Shown here one piece after another: positions 21,400-34,089 of a stretch of DNA of 62,500 nucleotides. Position 1 is the first letter of the stretch. Every line of letters begins with the position of its first letter. The notes beneath the pieces were generated by a model. That model had not been told where the DNA came from, searched no databases, and saw only the letters and a program-made list of their open reading frames with translations. The stretch comes from Symbiodinium natans. Its lineage: Eukaryota; Sar; Dinophyceae; Suessiales; Symbiodiniaceae. A program made the translations under genes and the position numbers. The stretch lies in NCBI GenBank assembly GCA_905221605.1, contig CAJNDS010000270.1, positions 50,001-112,500 of the forward strand, in the 5' to 3' direction.

Positions 21400-24060
21400 G
21401 CTTCGTTGCAACGTAAAGATTCGAGCCGGATGCCAGAATCATCAAAATGCAACAGACACCAATGTCCGCCTCGCAATGCGCTTCAACGTCTGGTCGAAGC
21501 TGGGAAGCGGCGCAAGCTGGACGGACATGATCCCCTGGCGACGGCACCGTAGGCGTAAGTAGGACCCCTCAGAAGAGGGACCCATGACTCCACGAGGGAC
21601 CCTTTGGGACGAGGTGGGCGCTGGGCGCCTCAGCCCACCGCAGACGCTGCGCCGGCTCTGCAGCAGGAGGGCCTGGCAGAAATCAGCAAAACGGACCCTC
21701 GTGTAAAGGCAGACCGCCTATTAAAACAATTACATACATGAACCCTTCGTAGCTTAAGAGGCAAGGCCTGGCCACCTGCTCTATGTGCAGAACCAGAATG
21801 TGTGGCAGTTTTTTTAAAGAACACCCGTGCCCCGATGAGTGCGAATCCGCACCCGCAAATCAAACAAAAAGGCCAGGAGCTTTTACCAGAGCAAGAGGGG
21901 CAGCAGTGAGAGAACTCTGAGCGCGTCACTGTTCAGGAAAGCGAGCCCTGCACCTCACAAAAGACATGTGAATCCAGATCATCTGCCATGTGCATAGATC
22001 TCCAGTCCATGCATACATGCCTACTTATGCAAAATTCCTCGACTCTGGACATTTTGAACGTAGCTTGGTTCAGAACTGTCGATCGCACATCGCACGTACC
22101 TGCAGGGATGCTCGACATGCGACCTGGCAAACATGTTGTGAAGCGGCCATTGCTCTTTTGCAGTTGACGGGAGCCCGGCTAAGGCTCCGATTCCAAGAAC
22201 GTCCATTTGAACAATGCCCTGCCCCCGCCCTCCACCGCACAAGCAGACTCGGGCACTCCACGTGGGGATAAACAATTGGAATGCCCTGCTCGGCCATTTC
22301 CTGGCTAAGGACAGCATGAAACAAGAAACCTTTGCATGTCTCTGACAAGGATGGCATGGCTCACCATGGTGCAGCAACAAGGCGGTGGAGTAGACTTTGC
22401 ATCATGGGTGATGAATGGTGGGCATGAATTGGCAGTCTGGTGCCTTAGAACCTATCTATGCTAGCATGAGCAGTGAGACGCATCTCGGCCACTTAAGCGG
22501 ACGCCCGACAGCCTGCAGCTGGTTGCAGGCGGTGTTTGCTGCCTCCACATGTGCCGGCAACTGAAGGACATGACATGAACAAGAGATGAGCTCTCTCATC
22601 ACATCACGGTCATAGATTACTGCGCCACTGCTTGCAGCCAGTGCTCTGCTATACTTGCACTGACAGACCTCGGCTTTGATGGGGAAACGAGCTGCTACGA
22701 TACGGGAGACATGTTTTGCGCTCCACTGCCTCCTGGACAGCCTCCACATTTGTGCAGTTTGGCGGCAGCGCGCACATGTCCTCAAGACCTTGTCACCGGC
22801 ATTCTCCATCGCAGTGTCACCGAGGTACAGTGTGAGCTCGAGCCGGAATTGACACTTGGAACTTTAACAGGTAGACCAAAGGCGGCCGAGGCACCTTGAG
22901 ACACGCGAAGTACCTGCGAGCTTTCGATGCACAATCCCATTCCGGACAAACTGAACCCAATGCCTCCTTGGAACTACTCACAAGAGTGCTAACAGGACTC
23001 TTTGAAAAATGTGATGCATTGCACCTTGCTGGACTCTTTGTAGGCTTTCTCGGCCTGTCGCACACCACAAGTACAAGCACTGCGGACTTGCACGGCCAGT
23101 GCAAGCCTTAGAGACCCAGGTAAAGCAGATTTCTTTGACAATTACAGCCAAGCCAACACAAGCACCCGCCAGCAAAACAACATGACGCGGGCATGCACTT
23201 TGGGGCAAACTTTGGAGCAAACGCATCTTGTATAAGGCAACATTGCCAAGCAATTTGAAGCCATACGAGCTAGCTTTGGCATTGATGACGAGGACAAACC
23301 AATAGCCGCAGATGTCTGGAAGCAATGGCGATGACTAAACTGACTAAATTCACCGGCGGCGAATTGTGATGCCTTATTTGACTGCAGACTAACAACATTC
23401 AGTGATGTACCTCGGAGAGCTTGCAGGGGACGTCCGGCGTACTCGTAATTACAACTCAGAGTGACACCCGGAATCGCCCGGATCGCTCAAGGCAGGATGG
23501 GCGGACATTCCTTTTCCGCAAATCACGATAGCATTTGCGATTTATGCTCTCGGTTGCCATGCCATACATTACTACGTTATCGTTCAACGTGTTGAAGCTA
23601 TCGTTTTCCGAGGCAAACCCACATTTTAGGAGCGCGGGCCAAGACAAGCAGGGCTTGTACATTGCCAATACCGCTTTTGTTGGCAGGGAGTGGCGCTTCG
23701 TAGGCTGCAGGCAACAGGATTGGATCCTCTACAGGCGTTCCAGGCTTGCAAAGCAGGAAGCTGTTCGCTGACGCGTTTGCTGTTCAGCTCAGTTTGGGCG
23801 GCCTTGGGCGGTGGTGTGCTTACATGGCTGCGCCATGAGAAGGCACAGTGTTAAATTACAAGGGCAGTTATTCTGGAAAGGTAGTGGAAGCAGGAGAAGG
23901 TGGAGCTCCTGACGGTGGCCTCCTGGTTATGGCCTTTGCATGCTAAGCTCTCGTGTTGCCCGCGTCGGCAGTACTCTATTTGAGACGTCAAAGGCTGAAC
24001 GTCATCTTGACGGTGAACGGCAAGGCAAGCGCCTCTTGATGTGATAGTTATTCAATGTTT
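21400..24060. other. Mostly unassigned; weak minus-strand frames
   Basis: Minus frames at 22357-22070, 22809-22456 and 23325-22978 are open and look partly protein-like (the last has a hydrophobic stretch) but no motif or phase-checked splice pair was found. Confidence 0.3.
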
Positions 24061-24061
24061 T

Positions 24062-24345
24062 AATTCATGCCCCAGCCTGGAGGCAGAAGGACATGTTTGC
24101 CGCCGCATAAGCCCGCAAAGGCACAAATTCTTGATAGAAGTCCTGGCTGTGCGGACGCAAAGGAGCGGCAACTCGAACAAAGACATGGGTCATCGAACTC
24201 TGGGCCTGTATGGCTTTGACGAAGGAGCTGACAGCCTGCAGGCCGCGCTGATAGTCGGCCTCCCTGAAAACAGGAGCTGAAGAGACCACCGACAGCAGCG
24301 GGGTTGCGGAATCAGTCCAGCTGAAGCTTCGGGCATGCCCTGGTG
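24062..24345 (-). CDS. Candidate exon, unknown protein
   Basis: Long minus frame with strong G/C third-position use, containing VFREADYQRGLQAVSSFVKA and THVFVRVAAPLRP and ending at a TGA. No family recognised. Confidence 0.4.
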
Positions 24346-24439
24346 GCTGACATCTAATTCCACTATGCACGGGCAAGCGCATGCAAGCATATTCTAGAGA
24401 CTTGATTCCCGTCCCACCTCGCAGGTGGAGGAGGCGAAT

Positions 24440-26340
24440 TGTCCTGCACAAGGGGCATCTCTTTATTGAGGGCTGGTCATCAGTCAGAGTTGTGGCGACG
24501 CGTATCTGGCAAGCTCAACCCTATAGGTGTGCCATGTGTGCCTGCATCCCGTTCTCCCGCCGCCAAGAAGGACCTTCATCACGTTCACGGGAGGTGTCCC
24601 GGCGTCCGAAGATGGGACCATCCTTCGAACGCACGAAAAAAGAGCCCTGATGATCGCATGCGTGAAAAATCTTCAAGATGCTCGGATATGCTCTGCTTTC
24701 TCATTACGCTTTCTCGGCACTGCTGCCAAACTGTCCCAAGGAGAGCCCGCTCCGTCATTGTGGTTTGACGTGTCCACGAATCGGCGGAGGTCTCCCTTCT
24801 GGTGAAGGGCAGCTCCTGCACGGAACAATGTGAAACAGTGTGAAACAACACGGTACCTGGCGGCACGAATAGGTGAGCACACTCTGCGAAAGGCTACAAG
24901 GCTAGGTATGAATCGCGCACACGTTTTGGTCATGCAGGTCCAAAGAAACGCCTTGACACAACGAAAAAACACTGCGCGAGCTCCCGGTCGCTGTGGTGCG
25001 ACCCCGCCCTTGCGCTTTCCGGAGTCCCTGGCGTCGTCGGTTTGGATCCTGGTCCTCGATTCCAGATGAACTGCATAGCATTGTGTAGCGTTATGCCCCG
25101 GCCATGCAATGGTAATGCAACGTGGCTCTGCCCATCTTTGTTTTAGCACGATGAGAGCGCCACAGATTAAACCATTGAACAAGCCCAGTGGAGACGCAAG
25201 CATGTGCACGATCTGATCGCTAGCTAACCGGACGCGCCTAGAATCATGGCAGCGGATCGTCGGCGATGCGCAATGAAGTCGGGCTGGTACATGGCCGGCA
25301 GCCCAGCCTGTGAAACATCTTTATGGAAAGAGGACAAAAGGGAATCACCTTGCGGAATAGCAGAAAATCCCAAACTTCCAACAAAAAGAATCAAGCACAA
25401 CGCCCAGCCCCACAGCAACGTCCCTGTGGTCTCTCAAAAAGCTCAACTTTTTCTGGAATGCCAAACAGGCGATTTCAAAAGGCTAACTCTTCATAAGCAA
25501 TACTTCCCGAACTTTCATAAGCAATGTTTCCTGAACTTTCATCCAGCCGGCCCCTTTCTTGGCGTGACGTGTTTCCCAGCCCTTTGTGAGCAGCGGTGGA
25601 AAGAGCATGGAAAGAGCTGTCTGGGGCGAAGCATGACTTCCAACCTTCACAGCCATACCTTTGCGTCAAGAACTGGGCCTGCGAATCTAGGAATCCGGTG
25701 GGAAGCGCGTCCCACTCTACAAAATACCAATCTTTGTCATCCATTATGCCTTTTCTTCTTGCCGTCAAAATGGGTGAGAACGAGGCTGAAACAGCCCATA
25801 TAGGAGTTCCATCACACCACTCGCCAGTTGCGATGCTTGTGGACTACGAGTTCATCCTCTTTAAAGGACAACGCTTGTCCAGAAGATCTTGAAACCTACT
25901 CAAAGCCTCCATGTAAAAAGTCTCCATGTAGTCGCACGTGTATCATTGGTCACCTCGGACCTCGATGGGGTTAACCTGTGCCTCCACAAGTAGGGTATCC
26001 AAGGGCATTAGAAACATCCCTCACCTCTTTTGCTGCCACAGATGGACGGCATCTCAAAGGGGCTGCCAAGCCCAAGAAGTGGCTTCGTGAAAGGCTGTGT
26101 AGGCAAGGATCCTTCATCTCGTTCAGCAGTCCAAGCCGTTGACACAAATGACAGTGACGCACGGACTCTGGCTCCACATCTGTTCACTGCAGTAAGGTAT
26201 GTTGCTACTGCTGTCCCAGGTACCGCAGTAAAATGTCTCAACCAATCGCAATTGGGCCCAATGATCTGGCTCGCTACGTTACACCGATATGGCATAGAAG
26301 GGCGAAAAATATAACGGCCTAAAGCCCATGCGAGGGCTGC
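24440..26340. other. Unassigned; possible membrane exon near 25.4 kb
   Basis: A minus frame at 25418-25224 begins with a strongly hydrophobic segment, WALCLILFVGSLGF, suggestive of a signal anchor. A second minus frame at 25768-25475 is open and contains two 27-bp direct repeats (about 25494-25545). Neither could be tied to a gene. Confidence 0.3.
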
Positions 26341-26348
26341 ATGGTGGT

Positions 26349-27141
26349 TCACCCAGCCGACCCAGCCTCCTCTAACTCTTGCAGCATGCGAAGGGCTGTG
26401 CTGAGATTGGCCTCCACAACACACATGTTCTTCGCATCTGAAGCATGCAAACCGCCATGCGCAACACCTGCACACACACACACACGAGAGACAATGCTGA
26501 CAACACTGCAAATGCACAGTGGTTGACAGTCAGCAACTGGCCACCTGTGGCACAAGAGGCTTCTTGAGCAGACTTGTGCTCAACCTTGCCGACGGTCTTT
26601 GGAAGCACTGGCGGCATAACCATGACAAAGTTGCCGAGGGCTCGTCTCCAAGATCTCGCACACCACTTGCATCTGCCACGGAGTGTCCACCTGCGCGCTG
26701 GCACGGCCCAGTTACCCAGTTCGAGGCTCTCACAAACCTGCCCAGACAGAGCTCTGATGCACTCAAAGTGGATCCGCACCTGCACCGTATGCTGGCCTGA
26801 TCTTGGCACTCCCCAGGCATGGCCGCGGACGAGCTGGCACAAAGGGGTTTAGGTGGTGCACAGGCTTGTCAACTGTCAACATGAACACACTGAAACAAAT
26901 TCCACGCTCTCTGACTCAGGTCAAGAGTATCGTGTAAAGCCGTTTTGCCTGCAAGATACATTCACGTGGGAGCAGGAGTCAACAGGAGCGCAACAAGAAA
27001 AACAGATTCTACTGACCTGGCATCCCTAGCATCCCAGGCCTCTGTCGCAGTTCGAAGAATATCCATCATCGTCAGCTGAAGGGCAACAGCTGTGATCGCT
27101 ATGGAAGATTGCGGGAGCATGCTTCTGGGCAGCTTCAACTC
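26349..27141 (-). CDS. Unknown helical protein, four phase-consistent exons (C-terminal part)
   Basis: Exons 27141-27017, 26801-26738, 26690-26585 and 26467-26349 join in frame to a TGA. Splice sites are good: donor AG/GTCAGT at 27017, CAG/GT at 26738, acceptors ending CAG or AAG. Predicted segments include LQLTMMDILRTATEAW, QVRIHFECIRALSGQ, QMQVVCEILETSPRQLC and NLSTALRMLQELEEAG, all amphipathic helices of similar length, somewhat like armadillo/HEAT or other helical-repeat proteins. That assignment is a guess from pattern only. Upstream exons were not resolved; an open minus frame at about 27310-27160 may be one. Confidence 0.6.
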
Positions 27142-27537
27142 CTGTAGTTGCTACACTGTGATACAGTACCCTCTCCTTGACACAAGACCGCTCCAGCATG
27201 TACGACGCATCATGACAAACACTCCCGCATGGCCTGAAGAGACTGCTTCCGCGGAGATGGTGGACTCAATGCCTGCGCGATGCACAAAACATCCTTTCCT
27301 GGTGTGACAACCCGCCTTGAAATATCAGAGTGGGATCCGACTTTTTAATGGAAGACTGATGCCATACCACCGGGCAACTTTGTCATATGCTACCCCACAT
27401 GGAAGCAATTGACGAGACCTGAGACAAAACGTCCCTCATAAAACCTCGCACCAATGTGTCCATCCACCGTGCCGTACGGCTCCCAACACCCACTCAAGAC
27501 CGCGACACCTTTCAGATTCGCTAATATACGCGCTGCG

Positions 27538-27816
27538 CTAACCAGCTTGCAAGGTGCCAAGGATGTAAGGACAAGGACTCTGAAGGACTGCTTTCTTCAA
27601 CAGAGACTTGAGAGGCGAAAGAGTAGGTGAAAACCTGAAAGCCAGCATCAAGCTGACTAAGCTTCGCACTCGCACAGCGCTGACAGCGGCAATGGCATCC
27701 GAAGGTGATATTGGGCTGTTGTCACTGAGAGCCTTGGCCATTTGCCACATCACGAGGCAGAAAATAGACCACAGCAGCGCATACAGAAGCCACACCACAC
27801 CAAGAATGGCCATCTG
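27538..27816 (-). CDS. Candidate exon with a transmembrane helix
   Basis: After a CAG acceptor the minus frame starts with Met and a hydrophobic run, GVVWLLYALLWSIFCLVMW, followed by a hydrophilic segment. Probably a membrane protein exon; family unknown. Confidence 0.35.
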   Translation of the reverse strand, partial: QMAILGVVWLLYALLWSIFCLVMWQMAKALSDNSPISPSDAIAAVSAVRVRSLVSLMLAFRFSPTLSPLKSLLKKAVLQSPCPYILGTLQAG

Positions 27817-27949
27817 CGGCCCATGCTTTCACAGTCTCGTTTTTCCTGACAGAAATAGCCACACGCCGGCCGCCCTGCCAGGGTGCGAACGGGCGAGAAA
27901 ACAATATCGGTAGCATCTGGGGTCGGATGGCTTTGAAGTCTTGCTGTCA

Positions 27950-28850
27950 TCACGGTAAGGTGTTCTCAAGTTGAGCTTTACACCGACGATCCTTTGATTT
28001 GTGGTGTTTTAGCACGCGCGAACCTGCGGAAAGGCACTTCCGGTCTTGCGATCTACACATACCTACGCCCGCGGCATTGCCATGATCCACTCTGCTTGGG
28101 CTCGGAGACCATCTCGCCTCAACGTTTGCGTTTGTAGCTTGAACCCCGTAAATTTTTTGCTTTGACGCCTGGCACCTTTCGCCTTGCGGGCATTGGTTTC
28201 GAAGCTTCGTGCTTGAAAACGACGCTCCTCTCGCTGCACTCACACTGTCCAGGAAAGCTCCTGATGATTCCTGCTGTCTCTGGTGCTTCGTTGCGCACGA
28301 TTTGAAACTTCTTTTGGGTCTCCGCAGCGCGCATAGTGCTCTGGCCTTGTCCGACCATGTCTCAACATCTTTGACCCTTTGTGCCCATGCGTCATCTCAT
28401 GTGCAGGAGCATCTGCACATGTGCACTCTAGTAGAGCTCCGCGACGCGTGAATCGAATCCAGCCTGGCCTGACGTCGCTCACCACCCCCAGGCCGTGCCA
28501 CCTTGCAGCAAACTCGAGAATTTAAGTATAACTAAAGTAGAGACTAGCAGAAGACTCATGACACATCACGAGCATTTTCTAAGTCAGATATATACGTAGT
28601 GGGAACGCTTAGCAGCTTGGCACTGTAGGCCAGACATTTGCCGAGGCACCGTGGTGTCGAACATGCTTGTGCCATAGATCAGACAGATCGCTGGATCTGC
28701 CAACTGCCTGTGCACTTGAAAATCGCGCTGAATAAGCCTTAAAAGTTGCATAAAGTTGCGGTCACCCGAGGCCAGCCCCTCTCCCTGTGTGAGGGCATGG
28801 CCCGCCGAGGAGGGATGGCATCTCCAGATCCAGCTGCGAGCACTGCGCGA
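27950..28850. other. Weak minus-strand frames, unassigned
   Basis: Minus frames 28243-27950, 28358-28119 and 28485-28240 overlap and are all open, so none can be chosen. No motif recognised. Confidence 0.25.
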
Positions 28851-28959
28851 TCTTCAACATGGCCGCCTGGCAAATTGACTTGTACGCCATGAACATGCAC
28901 GGCAACGTCGCTTCGGGTGCGCGAGTTGCAATAGTTGCAGCTGCGGCGGAGACATCAGC

Positions 28960-29066
28960 AAAGCACTGGCCTCAATGCGGTGGACCAACTCGTCAGACCT
29001 GAACATATGCGGGAGGAGTGAAACCTCCAACTCGCCTTCGGAGAAGAGAACGTGATACAATTCCAT
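28960..29066 (-). CDS. Candidate exon, unknown protein
   Basis: Minus frame containing FSEGELEVSLLPHMFRSDEL, mixed acidic and hydrophobic, with plausible codon use. No partner exon verified. Confidence 0.3.
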
Positions 29067-30538
29067 ATGGTCAGAAAATGAAGGGCCACTGGTCGAGAAG
29101 TATCAGGCATCGTCTGACAACAACCCCAAAATACTGCTGGCGCACGAGTCCTAAAGCCCTGCACTGCTGCACGTCACCAAGGACCAAACTTGTAGTACAG
29201 CGTGCAGAACTCAGCCACAGGTCATTTCAGCATGACGCACGCATGCTGTCTCATGCGTAGGTGTAAGCTGCAGGCAACCACGCTCTCCCTGTCCCGTCGC
29301 AGATTCTTCACAAGGTGTTGGGCCTCATGCGCGACGCATCGCGAAGATTCGCGAAGCAGAAAAGATCACTGCGACGAGTTGCGAAAACTATGCTATGCCG
29401 CTCCCCATGGCCACGATGCTCTCGAGCCCCGGACAGAAATCTCTTTGTTCTCAAAAAGGAGAACTTGCCGATGAACCTTGTAGCCAGCATCAACAGATGG
29501 CAAAACCAGCGCAAAACCTGCTCGAATTGGCCCTGCTATGTTGCTATAAGACTATAATGCTATAAGACATGTTCCACTCATGAGGAGGCGCTGGACAGTG
29601 GCTCCAGCTTGGCACCGTACCGGCACATTTTCGATCGCCTCAACATGCGCGACAGCCCAGCATTGGTCCACATGACAGCTTGTACGCCCAATTTCACAAA
29701 TTAGGTCCTGGCTGCAAGGCGTTCTTGGAGATCCTCGACCAAGTATATGAGGCTTAGGAACACAAGGTACTGCAAGCCACAGAAGGCGAAGCTCTCGTCG
29801 CTTTGGAAAGGGGCAGTGCAGAGCAGAGCACTAGCCGTGCCTTCACCGTTGAGCTAATGGGCATGTGAAGAAGTGCAGCTTCCTGGAAGGCTGAAGCTAG
29901 GCTGAAACGTGCCCCCGAGGGCGCTGAAGTAAAGCTGCAGAGTTCAACGAAAACATGCCATGGAATCCAACGAACCAAGGAAGTGCACCTCACAGCATAG
30001 CTAACAGCAGACCTGCCTCGCCAGTGATCCTGATGATCAGCACGTCAACCTCCCGCACGGGTGAACATCTTTGCAGGGCAGGCCTATATAAGAAAGGTTA
30101 GCAGGCTAGCATCCATAGCATCCATAGTGCACGGAGAAATGCTGCTGCCTCTCTTGCTACAGTCGGGTTGTGCTTGTTGAAGGCTCGCGAGACCTGGCCG
30201 TTTTAACGTACGCCGATGCGAGGGAGGCATGAACCCTCTGCTCACTGCTTGAAAGCCCCTCTCTCAGAGTTCCTGCCTCGTTCATCTTGTTGGCGCGGTG
30301 AAAGCTAGCCTGCAGACTCAAGATGCACAGCACCCCTACGTTTGTGCCCCAGATCATCACTCTGGACATTTGTATCAGGTCACCCAAAACAAAGACAGCA
30401 GAGCAGCGACTCCAAGTGTCCGCAGAAGGTCGAAACATGGATTCCACGTTCAGCTCTGAGAGGCCGGGCTTTGGCACTCAAATCAGACTGCCCTAAGTCG
30501 CGCAAGAATGCACAAGATAACGCAGACTTGTGCTAGGT

Positions 30539-30640
30539 GTGTGTGTGTGCATATATATATACATATAATTCTATTTATTTATTTACACATATAAATATCA
30601 ATACATATATATATATATGTACATACCGATCGTTTTGTTT
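30539..30640. repeat. AT-rich low-complexity island
   Basis: TG repeat followed by (AT)n, TTTATTTA and a second (AT)n. It stands out in a window of roughly 50 percent GC. Confidence 0.9.
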
Positions 30641-31982
30641 TATCACAATCATATATACACATCGCTTACTCTATTTAATCATGTAATCCCGAAAAGGGTA
30701 TAACATGTGATGTAACTGATGAACACAGAGACTCGGAAAATTCGCCCTCAGCTCCCCGCCATTCAGCTGGGTCAAGAACTCAGCATGATGCAGGCAGATG
30801 TGGCACAGCATATCAGATATCAAGAAATGACGGATGCTGCATTGCCGGTTGCATCACGGGAGCATGCTCAATGCCTTATTCATACCAAGGGCCACTTGCA
30901 GGATTCGCCCCGAGAATCGGACCTTGGAACTCCTCCGTGGTTCACTCGCCGTCAACACCTCTCATTGCATTTCAGTGGTGTCAGCATGTGTCAGCCCAGG
31001 TCGGGCTTCAGTTCTCACATGTGCTACACTGACACTGCTACACGTGCTTCCGCACATCCCCGTTCCATCATGCGTCGCAAGACTCATGCTCCACCATTTT
31101 TAATGCTTCTATGCTCTTTGTAGTAAATCGGGAATGCCAGAAAAAGCATGAAAAAGCTACCGGGAAGACCTCCGCTCCGCCTCCTCTCCGCCATTGTTCC
31201 CCATTCCATGCGCGCCTCACGCGGAGGAGGCCGCAGGCCGCGGCAGACGTTGCTCAGCACCTCAGCAGCTCCCAAAAGGCAAGACGCACTTAAACAAAAT
31301 ATCACTCAGGGTGGCAGCGAATCTGAAAATGATCTGCAGGAATTGAACTGTAGGGATATCGATGTAAGAACATCGATGGAGGGTGATGAGCTGGCGTTGC
31401 TGAACCCTCTGCTCGCCACATGCACATGACGTTCATTCAGAACAGGCCAACAAAGTTGCCGATTTCAACCATGATAATCAGTGACATACCGTCAGAAGAA
31501 CTGTTGGTCGCAGGCACCGCATTCGAGACAGATGTCACAGCCAAGGCTTCCATCACTTGTAGTCGAGCTCGCTCGACACCTTGGCATTCATCATTCATTA
31601 CATGGAAGTCTGAGATGCAGCACACTGAAGCTAGCGAGTACTTCAGAGAGGTGCAGCGGTGCACTGAATGCCTGGCCCACTGACATGTTACCGGCATGCA
31701 TGCGACAGCTCGGCCGGCAACATTCCTCCACCACTTCCTCCTGTCACGATGGGATCTGGGGGCTCAAAAGCAACAGAACTGCTCGCGGCACCTTGTGGTT
31801 GCCGCATCTACGCACTTTGGCTCCACGAAAGGGCTTTCCCCCACTTGGCTTTTACCCGACATGCAAGCCATGAGATGACCTGAGATGAACTGAGATGTAC
31901 TGTGTCCCGGGCCTGCCCACCCGCGACTGCCCAGGCCTTCAAAGTTGAGCACAGCAGTCTTTCTGAAGCGAACGACGTGGAA

Positions 31983-32004
31983 CACACACACACACACACA
32001 CACA
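31983..32004 (+). repeat. (CA)n microsatellite
   Basis: About eleven AC units. Confidence 0.95.
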
Positions 32005-32209
32005 GCTGGGGATCCCGCCGCACTGAAGAGCATATCACTCGCAAGGGAGCCTTGGGCCTGGGACAAGGTACCGGCTGGCGACGTGATCTAGAAGGGTTGA
32101 GGAATATTCAAGTGAAAACCAGACCGCGTAGCCGAACTTTGGCTACAGCCCCACTGCGCTGTGGGGTGGCTTCCGACTGCCACATACTTCATGCACGAGA
32201 CTGGTAGAG

Positions 32210-32285
32210 ACTTAGGCGGCATCCTTAGTGAGGACATAGTACCAGAGCGGCTGCCCGGCAAACTCCTGGGTTTTCGCACAAGACT
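32210..32285 (-). CDS. Possible heme-peroxidase-like exon
   Basis: The minus frame reads EFAGQPLWYYVLTKDAA and then a stop. PLWYYVL followed by an acidic/Ala segment resembles the C-terminal part of animal-type heme peroxidases, but this is a single short match without neighbouring catalytic motifs and may be chance. Confidence 0.22.
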
Positions 32286-32559
32286 TGCAAAACGCAACTG
32301 AGAACAGTTCCTCTGAATCGAACTTTCATATCTTTTGCCATGGCACTGGGTGACTGTGTGCCTCTTCACGGAGTGTGACAAAAATGGCCTCAAGAGATCA
32401 GCTGTGAGGGAGCAGCAGGGTGCCCATTGCTTGCTCCTGCATGCCTGTTTCATGAAGGATCCAGGTCTCTTAAGATGTAATCAGTATGAGGTTTTTGAAG
32501 GCGGCCCTCAAATCAAACCTTGTCAGATGCGCACCATGTCTGACCAGGGCCCTATCGTG

Positions 32560-32888
32560 CACATGTTGGCCCCTTTCGTTCTCCGAAGCATGGGGTGGTG
32601 TGCCTGGAGGTCGGAAAGCTTCTGAGCATCCGCGTCCTTTGCAATTTCGTGTGCACCTTGCAGGCATTTTCGGGCGCAGCTGCTTTTCGGAATCCTTGCA
32701 TATCCTGCAGTCTTCCAGAGCCTGCCTTTGCGTTGCTCCGGAGCCACCTGTGTAGCCATTCGAAGAGCGCGAACCAGGTGATCCCACAAGGACTGCACGC
32801 CAAATCGATCCCCTGCAGTCTTTGCTGGGTGCTGGGCATTTGCCATACTGAGGAGCTCGAAGAACCCCTTGCTTGTCACATTTGCCAT
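32560..32888 (-). CDS. Candidate exon, unknown protein
   Basis: A 121-codon minus frame with segments such as DRFGVQSLWDHLVRALRMAT. Plausible coding composition but two other frames are also open here. No family recognised. Confidence 0.3.
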
Positions 32889-33019
32889 CAGCTCACCCGT
32901 CAGCCCGTGAGGCTCTGCCCACTACGGCTGCCCCTCTGGGGCCGTGGCGAATGTCTGCTCGAGGAAGAGCAGGAACTGTCCAGCCAAGATGCTGTGGCGA
33001 CGGACTGCCTGCAAAAAGG

Positions 33020-33265
33020 TCAAACACGTTTCCACCTTCGTTTACTCTCTGACTTCAAGGCTTCATATGGCTTCACGGAAGGCTCCACGCGCCTCCACGG
33101 TGCAGTCTTGGGGGCGCGAGGCCTCTGCCTGTACCTCCCGAAAACTTTCGCAGTCCTATTCCCCTCTCGCGGACAAAGCGGAGTGGAGCAGAAAAACGCC
33201 TTGGCCCAATGAGCTCTTGCCCTTTCAATCGGCTCCTTGGGCAGACAAAGGGTACACCAACCCGA
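33020..33265 (-). CDS. Candidate basic exon, unknown
   Basis: Minus frame containing KVFGRYRQRPRAPK and ending KSESKRRWKRV. The overlapping plus-strand frame (32944-33372) is equally open, so strand is uncertain. Confidence 0.22.
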   Translation of the reverse strand, partial: SGWCTLCLPKEPIERARAHWAKAFFCSTPLCPREGNRTAKVFGRYRQRPRAPKTAPWRRVEPSVKPYEALKSESKRRWKRV

Positions 33266-33285
33266 CCAGGTTGGAAGGCGGCAAA

Positions 33286-33627
33286 TCAAAGAAAAACAAG
33301 ATCGACCGGAGTGACGACGCTCGACAGAGATCGGCCGAGCCTGTATCTGCCACTTCCAACAAGACTCACTAAGGAGCCCACGACTCGGCCAGATGCCAGC
33401 CAGTCCGGAAGTGAGGTGAGATTCTCAATCCTTGTAGAGAGTAGCATGAACATACTAGCAGTGGCAACCACCCCAAGGAAGAGGCTGGAGTTCTACCTGT
33501 CTCAGGTGCGTGCAGGACTTTCGGATTGTTCATCATTCGCTGGCATGTCCTGCAGTGCGGCAACGCAGAAAGAATCGGCATGATCGCCCCAGCTTGTGCT
33601 GCAAGTGCTCGAATGAGCGTAGTGCAG
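33286..33627 (-). CDS. MFS-type transporter, C-terminal exons (SLC22/organic-ion-like)
   Basis: Exons 33627-33559 and 33484-33286 join in phase through a GC-AG intron. The joined reading has the TM10-12 pattern of MFS organic ion carriers: PTLIRALAA-like start (seen as TLIRALAAQAGAIMPILSAL), then FLGVVATASMFMLLS, then an ETxxxLPD-like tail seen as IENLTSLPD. Upstream, a minus frame at about 34010-33850 has a hydrophobic helix, LLLFLALGCAPLLHVIF, that may be an earlier segment; another open frame overlaps it. N-terminal exons were not located. Substrate unknown. Confidence 0.45.
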
Positions 33628-34089
33628 CTGAAAACACGTCGCCTCCAGCCAGTGTCCCGAGGCGGGTCACGCACGACTGGGTGAATGCCAGCGACACAAT
33701 GGCAGATCGTTTCCATGATGCCGTGAACCACCCTGAGCGGGTCAACGTGGCACATGACTCTTCCACATGCCAGGCCGCGTCGCGGATTCTACGCGGCATC
33801 TACGGACGCGATACGTCGTGATAAGTTGGCCTCGGAGGCTTCGATGCCGCCCGGAGGGTAGGGATGCGACCAGCCTCGAAGATGACATGCAGCAGCGGAG
33901 CGCAGCCGAGTGCCAGGAACAACAAAAGGGATGTCGGGTCGGTTCTTGGGCATCTTAGGGTCGAGGAGGCCTCGATGCAGGATACGGCCATGCGCACCAG
34001 CTTGGCCTGTCACCAGTGGTTGAAGCCGAGGTGGAGTCCATTTGAGCTGAATGCAGCACATGTCGTGGTGAAGCTTTGGCACATACTTC

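Larger units (their letters stand above)
29070..32200. other. Mostly unassigned; AT island and weak frames
   Basis: Open minus frames at 30477-30157 (with a hydrophobic stretch), 31305-31084, 31697-31437 and 32066-31764 are possible exons without motif support. An AT-rich island (30539-30640) and a CA microsatellite (31983-32004) are listed separately. Confidence 0.3.
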
